Shown: in pieces, positions 63,124-64,000 of the stretch | Position numbering within the stretch: position 1 is the first letter of the stretch | How the letters are laid out: the number at the start of each line of letters is the position of its first letter | Source of the DNA: Dactylorhiza incarnata | Taxonomy: Eukaryota > Streptophyta > Magnoliopsida > Asparagales > Orchidaceae | DNA length: 64,000 bases | Assembly (NCBI GenBank): GCA_033032865.1 | Contig: JAWHQI010000185.1 | Location: forward strand, 5,146,001 to 5,210,000 | Direction: 5' to 3' | Notes under the pieces: generated by a model | What the model was told of the DNA's origin: nothing | The model's input: the letters and a program-made list of their open reading frames with translations, nothing else | Databases searched by the model: none | Translations under genes and position numbers: made by a program

Positions 63124-64000
63124 CATGGCAATTGGCCGGGGAAGAGGAAGGGGAAGAGGAGAAGCGGAGGCGGCGGCCGCTAGGAGAAGAAGGAACAGGA
63201 TAGCAGAGACCGGGGCAAGGGAAGCGGCGGTGCCCTATTGCATCTTCCACGATGTGGAAGGCCACTCCACGGACACCTGTCCGGAGTTCCTGGAGGTGAA
63301 GAGGGGCCGAGCACCCGCACCACCACCGCAGCAGCCATTAAGGATCGTGGAGGTGGAACCTCGGGAGGAGGATGAAAGATGTGAGGATAGAGCAGATCTG
63401 GGGAACAGGGGAGGGATCGGAGTGATCCATGGGGGGGTAGGGGTGGAGGCGACCCGCAAGGCTAGTCTCCATACCATCTACCGCCGGAGCGTGGCGTCAA
63501 CATCCACCGCTCCACCCCCAACCGAGAAAATTATTTTCACCCAAAAGGACATGCCGAGCTACGAAGACCCGTTCTGCGACGCGCTGGTCATCCAGACGGC
63601 GATCGAGAACTTCACCGTCTCCCGGATCCTAGTGGACAATGGTAGTTCGGTCAATGTCATCTTCAAGAAGGCATTCGACAAGATGGAGGTGGAGCCCAGA
63701 AGGGTGTTGGCCTCGGATGGCCCTCTGTTCGGATTTTCGGGAGAGAGGAAGGAAGTAGAAGGAGGGGTAGGGCTCCATGTGACCCTGGGTGGGCAGTCTC
63801 GGAACTGTCGCTTTGTCATAGTGGACGCCCCGAGCAGTTACAGCGCCATCTTCGGACGGCCACTCATCAGCGCGTTCCGTTGCGTCCCCTCCACTTTTCA
63901 TCAGTGCCTCAAATTCAACGACGGAGGGGTCCAGGTGCGGGTCAGGGGGGATCCCAAGGTAGCAAGACAGTGCTACGTGACGGCCGTCAACACCATCTCC
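63124..64000 (+). CDS. TatG second zinc motif and aspartic protease (partial, open at window end)
   Basis: In the gag frame after the TAG, at least 292 codons with no stop. Arg/Gly-rich start, then CIFHDVEGHSTDTC (CX2HX4HX4C, 63239-63280), the CHHC knuckle of Tat-lineage Gag. The protease region has TAIENFTVSRILVDNGSSVN with the catalytic Asp in D-N-G-S-S, a pattern seen in Tat-type elements where D-T-G is expected. YSAIFGRPLISAFRCVPSTF follows, matching the hydrophobic-Gly block at the end of retropepsins. RT would follow outside the window. Confidence 0.85.

Larger units (their letters stand above)
60691..64000 (+). mobile_element. TatG: Tat/Retand-like gypsy element, LTR, gag and protease (cut by window edge)
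   Basis: LTR (60691-61823), primer-site region TTGGTGCGGTGAGCG, an intact-looking gag (61880-63121), then an open frame with a second zinc motif and protease running off the window. Best-preserved coding region here apart from SireK pol. It interrupts SireE pre-integrase sequence at 60690. Confidence 0.9.

Noticed and set aside
61992..63265. Minus-strand frames of 101-212 codons over TatG gag
   Set aside because: Antisense of a clear Gag domain with strong codon conservation on the plus strand.
1..64000. Captured or intact host gene
   Set aside because: Every recognisable protein block belongs to Gag, protease, integrase, RT or RNase H; no other domain, intron-exon pattern or RNA gene was seen.

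Overview
The window is wall-to-wall LTR-retrotransposon DNA from a flowering-plant nuclear genome. The mix points to angiosperm heterochromatin or gene-poor intergenic DNA: Sirevirus-type copia elements with multiple polypurine tracts, Athila-like gypsy derivatives with a TGGCGCCGTTGCCGGGGA primer site, and Tat/Retand-like gypsy elements with tandem repeats. I see no host gene, rRNA or tRNA gene, or CRISPR array, and I cannot name the species. Element names below (Cop1, Ath1, CopH, TatF, CopJ, SireE, SireD, AthC, SireK, AthAB, TatG) are local labels.

Left block (1-12183). CopH (+, copia) is entered by Ath1 (+, non-autonomous Athila-like element), whose 5' LTR is entered by Cop1 (-, same family as CopH). 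Only the right part of each is in the window. 12184-25131 reads as an inverted block. It holds TatF (gag, two large tandem arrays, LTRs), the 3' half of SireE (RT end, RNase H, LTR) and CopJ (copia, truncated in RT). The other half of SireE lies on the opposite strand at 25132-25438 and 58915-60690. The TatF LTR ends facing the two halves carry matching CAAGT duplications.

Centre (25439-58914) is a five-level nest, with most levels proven by 5-bp target-site duplications. SireE contains SireD (TSD GAATC). SireD contains AthC (CTTGT) and a separate solo LTR (GTTAT). AthC's 3' LTR contains SireK (AAGTT). SireK's 5' LTR contains the composite Athila-like array AthAB (GCTCC). Right end (60691-64000): TatG (+, gypsy) enters SireE and keeps a long gag-protease frame that runs off the window.

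How the parts work: SireK, CopJ, SireE, Cop1 and CopH carry recognisable but broken Gag, protease, integrase and RT/RNase H. Ath1, AthC and AthAB have no pol. They keep only cis signals (PBS, a folded leader box, a 46-nt hairpin, a hairpin before the PPT, the PPT) and at most one small zinc-knuckle ORF, so they must have moved with proteins supplied in trans. The most interesting material is this set of conserved RNA-like cis elements, and a recurring pattern in which nearly every LTR family, copia or gypsy, carries its own CG-rich repeat or dyad array directly upstream of the TATA box.
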